The notes under the pieces: generated by a model
Seen by the model: the letters and a program-made list of their open reading frames with translations, nothing else
Database searches by the model: none
Told to the model about the DNA's origin: nothing
Position numbers and translations under genes: made by a program
Part shown: positions 16,401-40,197 of the stretch, one piece after another
Layout of the letters: each line of letters begins with the position of its first letter
Numbering within the stretch: position 1 is the stretch's first letter
From: Tethya wilhelma
Taxonomy: Eukaryota > Porifera > Demospongiae > Tethyida > Tethyidae
Reading direction: 5' to 3'
Assembly (NCBI GenBank): GCA_964030475.1
Contig: CAXIPT010000005.1
Span: 4,669,960-4,733,959 of the forward strand
DNA length: 64,000 nt

Positions 16401-17950
16401 GGGCATGCATCCCTTTCATTGTTTTCTGTCCATTCCTACACTGATTTCTTGCTACATATACTTATTTATTCACTTTTTAGAGTGTAAAATTAGATGTGCA
16501 TAATGGAGGTTGACTGTGAGAGACTATTAGCCTAGCTATATAGCTAGAGCACAATGGTGTTTTTGAGTAGCTGAATATATGATGCACTGTGCCACATTTA
16601 CCATCGTATTTGTTACCTTTTGCAGTCTGGTGGAGATTGAAGCAGCGTGTAAGATCGAGAAGTGGTGGATTGGGGTGAGGGATCGGAAGATATTTTACCT
16701 ACTGAAGAAAGCCGTCTGTGCAGCAGTAAGTTGATTCTTGGTTTGTAATCAAATTGCACTGTTACCTATCCCATTTATCTGTACTATAAGGAGTACTCTC
16801 TCACTTACGAGATCCTGAGAAAAGTGAGTCCATCAGAGGCAGAGCTACTGAAGGACCCCGTTTTTAAGGCCAGGGTGAAATTCAGGTGTGCCATGATTGT
16901 AAATCATTCGTGGTGTAAGATAGATAATAATTATAACTGTTGCGTGTTATTCGGTGTACAGGTTTGGAGGTGGTGAATTTCCACCAACGATTCTCTTTAA
17001 GATATTCACATCACCAGGAGGGGGTGGGAGAGTCAAATACATGAGCGGAAAGAAGATCATTAAACCAGCCACTGAGGTATACCCCTATAATTATTATTAT
17101 GATGTTGCATTAACTGTTGTTCTATAAATGTGCCTTCCATTCATGCACCTTCGTTGCACAGGCAGCAGAGGATGCTCGGAGACAAATGGGGAACAGGAGG
17201 TTTTATGATCAGATGTTGCAAGACACCTGTCACCATCACCAGTTGACTGTGACTGATGAGATCGATGTGTCCACAATGAAGGAATATATGCAGGTGAGTC
17301 GACACACAATATAGTATTCATGTGTGGTACTCAGATTATTGTGATGTTGTTTTCATTCTATAGTATACCTCAAATTTGGACGAGACCCCAGCTTATATGG
17401 GAGGCAAGGAAAACACATGGCGGAGATTAAATTTAGACGGTACATTACATTATACTTTATTATACATAATATCATTGCAAATGCTATCACTCCATGTATT
17501 GTAGTGTTACCAAGGCACAGCTTCTTACACAACCTAGTGGAATTCTTGGAGGGATCTGCTCTTAGAGGAGGAGTTTCATTAGACAAACTACACAGCTTTG
17601 TCCAACCACCAACGCAACAAGAACAGATTGAACACATCAAAGTAGTGTCATCATTTAGGAGCCTTTCTCCGCGAAAGGTACTGTCCTCCGAGGGATCAGG
17701 GAGACCACACCCACCCTCCACTCAGGGGACAAGAATCCCCTCAAGGCGATCCAGACAAGCTCAGCAGAGAGTGGAGAAAATGAGACGAGCCTATGGTCTT
17801 ACCTCACAAGAAAGTGAGGAGGCGTTGAAAGAGGACACAGGGGATCGTGGGACAGTGGACGAGGGAGAAGTGGGTGTGGCAGATTGGGAGGAAGAAGCCT
17901 TTCAATTGTATCAATGGACTCAAGAACTATCATTTGAAGATGTCAGCTAA
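10431..17950 (+). CDS. CXorf58-like protein (related to C11orf65/MFI), seven exons with nested gene in intron 1
   Basis: Exon 1 (10431-10549) encodes MASSSSGEDTRRSRGTS and ends in phase 2. Its AG joins the T of exon 2 (16626-16725) to make Ser, giving SLVEIEAACKIEKWW and then FYLLKKAVCAA. Later exons are 16791-16885 (YEILRKVSPSEAELLKDP), 16962-17076 (FGGGEFPPTILFKIF), 17162-17293, 17364-17439 (ETPAYMGGKENTWRRLN) and 17505-17950. The pattern AICAAE...EILKKV...EAxLIKDP...FPPxIxFKIF, and RRSRQAQQRVEKMRRAY near the end, match what I know of human CXorf58. The C-terminal acidic WTQELSFED resembles C11orf65. Human C11orf65 (MFI) has been linked to mitochondrial fission; a role here is unknown. Intron 1 is 6.1 kb, far longer than the other introns, because it hosts other genes and repeats. 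Confidence 0.8.
10560..12870. repeat. Dispersed/tandem intronic repeat, unit about 310 bp (three copies plus a partial)
   Basis: A unit with landmarks TTTGACATACATGCTTG, CCAATTGCCTCCCACTAAT, GATTCCAGCATTAATATTAG and AATTGGCTCCCACTCC occurs at about 10620-10935, 12240-12540 and 12560-12850. A new unit start lies at 12851. The last two full copies are direct tandem neighbours spaced about 312-322 bp apart. The first is separated from the others by about 1.3 kb of another repeat family, as if a tandem array had been interrupted by insertion. Confidence 0.8.
10942..12226. mobile_element. Two copies of a 450-bp repeat with GC-rich hairpin termini
   Basis: Near-identical segments lie at about 11101-11550 and 11765-12226. 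Both contain TACGTGACGTCACAGACGA, then a CTCGAGGTCGCAT segment, then a (AC)n tract and CTTATAATATGAT. Hairpins built on ACAAGGAGTG...GCTCGCTTCGCTCGCC...CACTCCTTGT sit at 10942-10980 and 11551-11588, just after or before the units. There is no coding capacity, so this looks like a non-autonomous element. The class is not determined; a hairpin end is compatible with a Helitron-like or foldback element. Confidence 0.55.
12227..12980 (+). promoter_or_regulatory. Triplicated TATA/palindrome module upstream of the nested secreted gene
   Basis: A module TATAAAGTGCGCACTGAACT followed by CATGCAAAATGAGT occurs three times. The perfect 10-bp palindrome AGTGCGCACT is at 12231, 12553 and 12865. Just after each is a second inverted repeat, ACTCAT/ATGAGT around GCAAA. 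The last copy is about 105 bases before the start codon and carries TATATAAAG. A promoter role is inference from position. Confidence 0.5.
12981..13841 (+). CDS. Secreted Cys-rich protein of a sponge/cnidarian-type family, function unknown; nested in CXorf58-like intron 1
   Basis: Single exon, 286 residues. Residues 1-20 (MYIVQLSLIAVSILLLVVSS) form a clear signal peptide and there is no later membrane segment. The mature part has about 16 cysteines, including SCPCATN and a CC pair (GVSCCEFN). Landmarks are CGDGLWQRVGFLNM, a central VxGYQYxTPDGF, GNPRSHVWTFAAG, LWDGEGC and TTDDIEVRICGDE, ending VLELYIQ. I recognise this architecture from uncharacterised secreted proteins of sponges and cnidarians; no function is known to me. 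It lies on the same strand as the host gene, has its own upstream TATA-like motif, and has no introns in an intron-rich genome. It is followed by a degraded paralogue in the same intron. Confidence 0.85.
   Translation: MYIVQLSLIAVSILLLVVSSQQQSLPLTQPPLAIAPGDAGTCPTNLDRETALNNVQASLRALLPRIAQGLLPQCGDGLWQRVGFLNMYQSTMQCPATWTEFTVGDVRTCGRPGSGTGSCASTIYPVSTQYSKICGQVFGYQYSTPDGFSTAGGGIDGNYVDGVSITRGNPRSHVWTFAAGVSYADLPSSCPCATNAAVPSPSFIGNNYFCESATISHTDSTFYPNNRLWDGEGCPPGVSCCEFNSPPWFSVELNQLTTDDIEVRICGDEGTDNERTSIRVLELYIQ
13842..15351. other. Intronic spacer between the secreted gene and its pseudogene
   Basis: AT-rich, no supported gene. Several TGTGCTAAAT-like short repeats occur at 14095-14300, and a purine run (GGGGAGGGGGAGGAGGAGG) near 14745-14770. 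A 113-codon open frame at 14523-14864 has low-complexity, unremarkable composition and is not called. Confidence 0.5.
15352..16113 (+). pseudogene. Degraded paralogue of the nested secreted Cys-rich gene
   Basis: The sequence aligns along its length with the gene at 12981-13841: the same start context (TCTAACCATGTACA), the same order of motifs (GYQYGTPDGF, GNPHTHIWTLAAGISY, CPCVSN) and the same terminal LELYVQ. It is dead as a full-length gene. A stop follows four codons after the ATG, further stops and frame changes occur before 15635, and the LWDGEGC to CCEFN region is deleted near 16005. An open stretch of about 124 codons (15635-16009) survives. The flanking GTGCAT...ATTCAAGCCAACTTG segment is also shared, so promoter and gene were duplicated together. 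Confidence 0.85.
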
Positions 17951-18112
17951 CAGAGGTGGATTAACATAGAATCAAAACTATTTTTATGTATACAAAAATT
18001 ATAGAGGGGTAAACATGACGTTTTTGACAGTGAACGGATTACTGATAGATAGCTTAGCAAAACGAACAGCAGTACTTAGTGTTTGGGGGTTTGAATAAGT
18101 TTGCCCTTTGCA
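17951..18112. other. Short tail-to-tail spacer
   Basis: Separates the CXorf58-like stop codon from the SLC49-like stop codon. Nothing further is recognised. Confidence 0.4.
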
Positions 18113-19957
18113 CTATCGATCTTTAAGCGCTTCAACTCTGGTCTCACAAATACTACAAGTGAATAAAATCAAAATGGCAATGGTAAACAGCAAGTCAGCA
18201 AGACACCACAATATACCGTACATGTAGTTACAATAATTTATCATATTGTCATCATTGTACTGACAATTTATCATATTGTCATCATTGTGCTGATAGTACA
18301 ATGTGTGAGTATTGTGTTCCAGAATATCATTGTATAACTGATTATTGTCAACTCACCAACAAGGAAGCCTCCAACAATGGTTAGTGCTGTTATGATCCAC
18401 GCTCCTATATACATCCGCTGCTTATGAAGTTTTCCAACACCAGCAATCAGAGCAGTAGCCATGGTCTGAACACACAAGCAAGTGGAGAGAGGTTACATTG
18501 TAATGTGGATGTGGATGTGTATAGCTAGCTTACCAAGCCAAATAAATTGATGAGGCCAGCTGATGTCCCCTCAGGGAGAGGGTAGGTCATTTCAACGGCA
18601 TATTCCAGAGCAATGACTTGAAAGGAAGTTACACTTGCACTATAGTATACAGCAGCCAACAGAGTACAGCAACATAGCATTTGGTGTGCTCACAATCCAA
18701 GACAACAATACATGTATGTATATACTGGCTCACCCAATAAAGCCAACTGGCACATAAAGAGTGTAAAAGTGCACCCTTTGACTCCCATTAAATTGTAGCA
18801 GTAGAGTGAATACTAAAATGGAGGCAATGGCCAGTGCATACACCAGCACACACATCACACTGGAGTGGAAATAGAAATAGAGAGACCAACAGTCATGCTA
18901 CGATTCATTGTGCTGAGGTGGTCATCATTTCTTACTAGAATGCCTTGGTGATGTCCAACAGCCTTCCAGTGAGAATGAGAGCCAAGATGGACGCCACTTG
19001 AGCCGTTATACCAAGATAGGCAATCTGTTCACTATTATGCTATACATTACATCCAGTGGAGGTCCAAAGTCATGATAACAATAATATACATTTTTAGCAT
19101 AATTCTAATTCTACACAAGCTTACTGGGAAATAAGGATTTACTAGTTCATCGAGAAGAGCAACTACAGCACCAGAGACGCCAATATTGATACCTGAAGGG
19201 AGTTTGGTTCAAATAATACTCACAATAATATGCCTATAGGAATGCTCATGTATTCAACATGTGGCACCACAATAGTCTATAGCTAGCTACCCTATAAGCT
19301 CATCCACTCTATGTATGTGTACATGTAACAGAACAGGATAGGCTCACTATAGACTAGCACTGTGCATGCATACCTGCTGCAAACAGAAACAGCACAAATG
19401 GAGGAATCCTCATGAACTCCAGCAAGGAAATGAGGAAAGATTTGACCTTATCACAAGTTGTCTCGTCCGAGGCTCGAGCACCACTCTCCAACTTTCTTGA
19501 GAGACTGGGAGGTGTGGGTGGAGCATTTGGAAAGGCTGCAAATATGTGTGTGTGTGTGTGTATGTGAAAGTACTTTTACAAGCCTATGTTGTGCATGCAT
19601 GTACAATGTCGTCTGTTACGAGGCTATGTACAATGTATGTAGTTTACATATTAATTTTTATACAAGCTCAACGTTCCTCACCAAAGATAGTGAGGAAAAA
19701 GATGAGTACAGAGATGATTGCCTGGCCAAGAAGGTAGTAGAATATCCTTTGATACATGTCCTCTTGCCAGTCCGGGTAGTGTGGGTTATGAGGTGTGTGT
19801 GAGCCATTCTGAGAATTGTTACTAGTGTTGCAAATGGTCAGTGTGTCGTTTCTATGGAGTATGGTGGGGCTCAGGGCATAGCTGATAAGGACACCAACCT
19901 GTACATTGGGACAGAGTAGAATGCTTATGTGAATCGTAAAATCATAACACACAACGT

Positions 19958-19996
<39 letters not shown>

Positions 19997-20841
19997 ACAC
20001 ACACACACACACCTGTGGTGCAATGGAGGCAGATATAGCTGTTGCTGTAACCCTCTCCGATGGTGAGAACCAGGTCTCAGAGAGAAGAGTGGTAGCTCCA
20101 GTTTGAAGACCATTAAATGAAGATACCAACTGTCCCGCAATCAAGAAGCCAAAGTACTTTGATCCTGAATGAGAACAAACAGAGAAAAAGTGAAAATAAT
20201 TTCATATCAACAGTACATACATACAACACATAGAACATAAGATATCAGAGCGACACATACATAGAGTGAGTATCTATACATGGACAGTGATGTAGAAAGA
20301 TAAACAAATGAGTTTTGGTTACAAAACAGTCCCACAAGCAAAATATTCTTAAGTCCTTACATATACCTGCACCAATTAATCGCAGAGCTCCTCCTAAAGC
20401 AGTAGCAAAGCTCCCCAAAACGATTGTGAATCTGAGCCCAAACCTGACCAACATCCAAGCACTGGGTATTGTCAGTAGTACAGTGATCACTGCACTGGCT
20501 ATGGAGAGTGTGTTCACCAGTGAATTATCAATGTTATAGTAACACCGCATCACGTCAGCAACAGGTGCAAATGTAATCCAGAGTGCATTATTGACCGTTG
20601 AATTGAGCAGAAAGACCAGCAGCACCACCCATCTCCACCAATAGGTCCTGATTTCTCCACTGGCCACATCTCCATGAGAGTTGGGAAGTGACTTCTTGTT
20701 CTTCTTGACTAGGAGGGGAGATGATTCATTACTGGTCTGGATAGAGGGTGATGGGTTATACTGGACATTGCCTCTCATCCTTGCCGGCACTCCAGGCTCA
20801 ATGGCTACTTCTCTGGAGAGCTCAACCACTGAGTGACTCAT
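18113..20841 (-). CDS. SLC49-family major facilitator transporter (FLVCR / SLC49A3-A4-like)
   Basis: A multipass membrane transporter. Exon 1 (20368-20841) has a hydrophilic N-terminus (MSHSVVELSREVAIEPG...), then WWRWVVLLVFLLNST, FAPVADVMRCYY, and the MFS-type loop RFGLRFTIVLGS after helix 2. The exon at 20013-20165 has GQLVSSFNGLQTG and WFSPSERVTATAISA, matching the WF-x-x-x-x-R-A/T-x-A-T-A-I pattern of the FLVCR/SLC49 group. A further exon is at 19684-19900, with more in 18348-19540 (PPFVLFLFAAG; GRLLDITKAF; EGTSAGLINLFG; IGAWIITALTIVGGFLVG). The last exon (18113-18153) encodes ICETRVEALKDR. FAPVAD is most like SLC49A3. Substrate is unknown; relatives move choline, haem-related or B6-type compounds. 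Some exon boundaries between 18530 and 19540 are approximate. Confidence 0.82.
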
Positions 20842-21220
20842 CTAGTAGACAAAGAGGGTTAAAATTAAGTTGTCAGCTATAAATATGAAATATTAGCTAA
20901 GCAGCATGCAGGTGACTGTATTCTGACGCTGTGGTTTCCGAAACGTATAGACTTACAATTCGAAACCAATTGGGGATTTTTTCCTTTCCTTTCACAAGTG
21001 ATTCTCTTGGGGTTGAACGTTTACACCAACCAAAAGATCTTTATCTAGAAAGTAGCCCCGCCCACAACTTCCACCAGGCATTATTGTACAAACTTGCATT
21101 GTATTGCATGCTTATTTACATAATATTGTCACTGTTTGAAAGTAAACAGCTCACAATGAAACAAATACTCCAAAACAAACCACAATCAACATTGACTGAT
21201 ATATATCTAGGTGTACACAT
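20842..21220. other. Intergenic between COMMD2 3' end and SLC49-like 5' end
   Basis: Must hold the SLC49-like promoter (both genes are on the minus strand). No recognisable element beyond AT-rich DNA. Confidence 0.4.
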
Positions 21221-22350
<1,130 letters not shown>

Positions 22351-22459
22351 CTTTTTTGGCTTGAAGTTTACAGAGCCACTTAGCTTAGAGGCTATGTCAC
22401 ATGACCTGGGCGTTTGTGTTCTAAATAAAGCGCACCTTACCCACATGGACTGAATTTTC
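22351..22459. promoter_or_regulatory. Putative bidirectional promoter, COMMD2 / INTS4
   Basis: The two start codons are about 109 bases apart and diverge, leaving only this stretch for both promoters. Confidence 0.5.
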
Positions 22460-24694
22460 ATGTATTCTACAAAAATGGACAGAAAACGAGCTTCTAGTCA
22501 GCGAACAACAGTTGAAACTTCGACAGAAGGTGGAAGCAAGCCTTCAAAGCACTCAAAACTTGTTCTAAAACCGCCAAAATTCGTGACTGCTTCTCACAGA
22601 GCAAGAGAGACAGTACTAACTGTAAAAACGTTAGTATCTCAATTGGAGAGTGCGTTGGAGCTTGAAACACACGAAGAAGTGCTAGAACATCTGCTAAAAA
22701 TATGCAACCTGTTCTTACCTGCCTTGGAACAGCTGAGCCAAGAGGATGGAGTGAAGTCGTTGGGTGTGCTGGAGCAGCTGTGGGATGGCCATTCAGCCAG
22801 TGAAGACTGTGAGGCTGTGTGCTCTGTGCTGATTCAGCTGGTTGGACTAGTAGCTATAAAAGTGGACAGCAGCAAAATTGACGTATCGTTTTTAAGAAGA
22901 ATGCAAAAATTTGCTATTAAGATGACTGAGCATGGTGAGCTGTGATGAATTCATATTATGTCAATATTACTTTGCTCTGGTCGTTCTTGGTTAATTAGAG
23001 AACACAGATATTAAGATAGTGGCGTTAAGATGCTTGCAGACATTGGTAACCCAATTTTCACATGAGGTAAACTATTGTAGTTCTGGCACATTGTTTTTTT
23101 TTTAAAGAGCAAATTTGGTTTCTTGATAGGTCAATCTTTGTCAAGATGTGTTGGCCAGTGCTCAGGAAATGATTCGTGCCATTCATCATGGTGTCCGAGT
23201 TGAATGCTTGAATCTGATCGGTCAGTTGTATCATGTGGCTAGTGATTCGGACCTCCCTTTGGCCATCTTGGAAGACAGCTGCAGTGACTGTGATCCCCGA
23301 GTGAGGACTGCCGCCTTCAAGGCACTGGTGAGGGGAGCTCACAACATCTGACAACATGATTGTTGTTGATGGTTGTAAGATATGTTGTGAATGTATTGGT
23401 TTTTTTCCATATACACACATGATTCAGTTCAAAATTTCTCAAGAAAAGTTGTCTTTATCTCTGTCTGTCTACTCCAAGGTTTGTTGTGTTATTCATGACT
23501 CTCAGTGGTATACTGTATAGCGGGAAATTTTTCGTATTTTTTATATGCTGTTTGAATATACAAAAATTAAAACTGCGAAAATTAACTTTTGCATTATGTG
23601 CAATATGAGTATGCACCATATGGCTGGTGCGCTTTTAATGATTTGTACGAAATTTTGCATCGAAAATTTCTCACTATCCGATAGTATGGTCATTATTGTG
23701 ATGGGTGGACTTGCTGTTGCATGCAGGCATCAGATGCACTGGTTGATGATAATGAAGATGTCAGGATGTGGGCCATCAGACTGGTTTGGGCACTTGGACT
23801 AGCTTATACTGATAGGTATGGACAGATATCAATCCACATACACTCTCACTTCGCAGACACTTTTAATACAGACTCACTTTTCACATACCTTCACATACTC
23901 ACACCTTCACACACTCACCTTTCACCCCACACTCACTCACATAGGCCCATCCCACTCAAGAACGACAACTCAGTGGATATCCGTATCCTTGACGATGCAT
24001 TTATCAAGATTTGTGATCTGGTCAACGACAGCTCTGTCCATGTGAGAGCGCTAGCCACCTCTCTCCTCGGTGACTTCACTTCGGTCAGCTCAAAGTTCCT
24101 CGCTCAGACCCTCGATAAGAAGCTCATGTCTCATCTGAGGGTGGTCAAGAGTGACCACGAGAGACAGCGGGAACTCCACCAGGGAGGGGGCGGGACCTCT
24201 ATGGATTGGGACTCGGGGAGAAAGTGGGGAAACAGTTCAACAGCTTCAGTGAGTCTTGAGAGAGAGAGGGTTGTTTGTGAAAGTGAATGCTAGTATTGTG
24301 TTTGTAATGTATTTTTGTGTTACTTTCAGAACAATATTGCATTGGACCCTGGGGAAATTAGCCTAATGAGTGCTGGAGCCTGTGGTGCTTTTGTGCACGG
24401 TCTTGAGGATGAATTCATGGGTAGGTCAATTTTCATATTAATTTTATGCGGAAAAAAGTAGAATAATCTTTTTCTATGGATGCCTTCAGAGGTGCGCAGT
24501 GCTGCAGTGGAGTCCATTTGCCGTCTCTCTACTTCTAGTCACTCGTTTGCTGTTCAGAGTTTGGATTATTTGGTGGACATGTTCAACGACGAGATAGAGG
24601 AGGTGAGACTGAAGGCCATCAACAGTCTGAGACAGATCAGTGCCAGGATGGAGTTGAGAGATGATCAGCTAGAAACAGTGTTGGCAATTCTCGA
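22460..24694 (+). CDS. INTS4: Integrator complex subunit 4, N-terminal half only
   Basis: INTS4 is a HEAT-repeat scaffold of the Integrator cleavage module with INTS9/INTS11, processing snRNA and attenuating Pol II transcription. Exons: 22460-22935 (possible start at 22460, [10 protein letters not shown], or 22475), 22999-23066, about 23131-23330, about 23428-23479, 23727-23815, 23945-24249 ([25 protein letters not shown]), 24331-24420 ([14 protein letters not shown]) and 24489-24694 ([30 protein letters not shown]). The match to the family runs cleanly to AILE and then stops within a few bases; a TAG follows one codon later. Human INTS4 is about 960 residues; only about 490 are here. The missing half is not found elsewhere in the window, and DDOST begins at once on the other strand. 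Confidence 0.88.
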
Positions 24695-24712
24695 AGTGTA
24701 GTACTGAACAGG
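24690..24712. other. Junction where INTS4 and DDOST are both truncated
   Basis: Plus-strand reading is INTS4 up to CTCGAA (AILE); minus-strand reading is DDOST down to TTCAGTACTACA (FSTT). Fewer than about 10 bases separate the last homologous codon of each. Neither side has a convincing splice signal that would carry the gene past the other. Confidence 0.8.
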
Positions 24713-25863
24713 TGTGTGTACCCTATTCGATTATAGTCCACCTTGAACTGGAACACTCCGTACACATCGGGTAGTTTGAATTCGGCAAAAAACGTCTTCC
24801 CATTGGGCGACTTCTTTAGATATGTGCGAACAAACGGATCCACACGGAAAAATTCGAGTTGGACATCACTAGCAGTGAAAGGTACCCACTCTTCATTTAC
24901 CAGCTCCTGGATAATGATCCCATAACGAACCTTGTCTTCGACCGTGTAAGCAGCAGGTGGTTCCGACTCACCAACTCGGCTGTGCTTCACTCCAACTGCA
25001 CGCAGGACACCTTTCTCTTTGAACACCCACTGCGAGAGGGAAGTAGCAATTGCTCTATTGTTGCTCTGTTCAAATTCCTTCGCACCGGTGGAGGCTTTTT
25101 GAACTGGAACGGCAAAGAATTCATTGCTGAAGAAATCAATCGAGCCGACAAACATCACACGGGCATTGTTCCTTGCTTGGAGGCCAGCCATGAGAAGGGT
25201 AGACTTCCCGACAGCGTGAGGATACTCCTCAATCTTATTCTCAGTGAAGTACGAATAAGAAGTGGTCGAACCCGTCATTACTTCAAGCACGAGAGGGTTG
25301 CTAGGGTCGGCAGTCATACCAAGGCCACGATACAATGTAGGGGTAGCACTCTTTGGCCCCACAATGAGCTCGGCATCTATGACATTCGCTGGATCGACCA
25401 CGATCAAAGTGTGATCCCCTTTGTCTCTCACGTCGTAGTTGAGATGGTCGATGACAGAAGTGCCACGTTCGTCCAGTTCAAGACCAACCTCCATGCCAAG
25501 ATCACGAAGAACGTCACCAACCTCCGAGCTGGCAGCAACAAGCACATTTCCATTTCCATTATCAATGAAGTCAGTGATCGCATTGATGTCTATCGTACCA
25601 CCAAATTCTTCAACGGATGGAGCAAAGATGATCAAGTTGTTGTAGAGATACTCTCCATACTTGGACAAGGCAAGATTGGGGTCATCGGCCAATTTGAATG
25701 TGAGGTGGTAGCCTCTTGATTTCAGGTCATTGAAAAACACTGAGTGGGTATCTTTGATGGAGACGTTCTCAAGTAGGACTAGAGTATTCTTTGTGTTCTT
25801 TGCAGCATCGGAACAGCCCAGAATGAGCGCAACAGTGAGGATGACAAGTTTCATGGCAGCCAT
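24703..25863 (-). CDS. DDOST: Oligosaccharyltransferase 48-kDa subunit (DDOST/OST48), C-terminus missing
   Basis: An ER membrane subunit of the oligosaccharyltransferase complex for N-glycosylation. The start [20 protein letters not shown] is a signal peptide; an in-frame ATG at 25899 would add a charged stretch before it and is less likely. Landmarks: [90 protein letters not shown] and YTHLFSTT. After STT the open frame continues 19 codons as antisense INTS4 and ends at 24637, which is not DDOST. The normal last 60 or so residues, including the single transmembrane helix and cytosolic tail, are absent. The whole 389-residue homologous part is one uninterrupted exon, unusual beside its intron-rich neighbours. 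Confidence 0.9.
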
Positions 25864-26327
25864 GTTTTTTTCCAGCACGTGCGTTTTGCGCATGCGCATA
25901 ATATTTGCGGTGTTTGCATCTTGTCACGTGTTTGCTCAAATTCCGATACTTTTTGATCGTTCTACTTCCAAAGAAGGAATGCATTAGCACAGAGTAAACA
26001 CATTTGACTCAAAAGCCCTGATTTCAACGCCAATTTTAAGTGAAATGCATCCGGTTTGTGATCATTACGTCACTTCTATAATGGAGAGTATATAAGCAGA
26101 ACAAATCGCCAAAAGCAGCTACAACAAGCTTTCTAGCTTTAGAAGGTCTTGAGAAATACTGGTAGGAAAGTAATCTCAGACCGGAGCACTACAGATCTTT
26201 ATACAAATAGACATTTCAATAGGTGGCAAAGTTGACAGGTACTTGGACGGTGACAAGGACGAGAGCCGATCGATCTACGGGTTACCGCGAGGTGCCGCTG
26301 ATCTAACACCCAGATCCAACAAACAAA
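25864..26327. promoter_or_regulatory. Shared DDOST / RPB1 upstream region with NRF1-like, CRE-like and TATA motifs
   Basis: Divergent genes. The palindrome TGCGCATGCGCA at 25887-25898, close to DDOST, fits the NRF1 consensus. TTACGTCA at 26065-26072 is CRE/ATF-like. TATATAA at 26089-26095 lies about 235 bases before the RPB1 ATG and is a plausible TATA box for it. All are motif matches only. Confidence 0.5.
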
Positions 26328-39606
<13,279 letters not shown>

Positions 39607-40197
39607 ACATTACGTCGTCATTTTGTTGTGGACTCATTTGATAATTCAAAGTATACAGCTGTGGACATTTGTAACATTGACAGCTGATGTACATAATAGT
39701 TGTTACTGTTTGGTGCTCTTTAATTGGGACAAGAATATTGCTTACATATGTTATAACTGTTTATGGTAACACAGACTTGTGTGCACTGTATATTATTGTT
39801 ATAACATCTAATTTATTATTGTATTATACTATTGTGATTTGTATCGAAATTGTGATGTCAAAACAACAATTATTTAATTCAACAGTTTACATGTTTTAAA
39901 AACAATGGCAGAAGTTATCACACAAATAAGCATAATTATGACACACACACATGCACACAATGAGTAGGCATTTGCAGCATGCAGCAGTTATTGTGAAAAC
40001 CTGTATATACTATACATATACAAAAATAATAGTGTTGCTCCATATAAACTGAATGTCGAATAAAAGGAAGAGTGGGGTAAATATAAACTTATATACAAAC
40101 ATTGAAACAGAAAGTAACACATATTATACATACGTACACCACAACATACCATATACACAATGAGTCGTGTATCCTGCGTGGATCATGGAATAAACTT
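39607..40197. other. RPB1 3' UTR and tail-to-tail spacer to BIVM-like gene
   Basis: AT-rich; AATAAA near 40061 is a plausible RPB1 polyadenylation signal. No other feature. Confidence 0.5.

Noticed and set aside
23866..23940. CRISPR-like or satellite array of CACACTCACC-type words
   Set aside because: Simple-sequence CA/CT-rich intron DNA without regular repeat-spacer structure; a eukaryotic context makes CRISPR implausible.
24859..25719. A 286-codon frame antisense to DDOST
   Set aside because: Frame shadow; the minus strand is clearly the coding one by family match.
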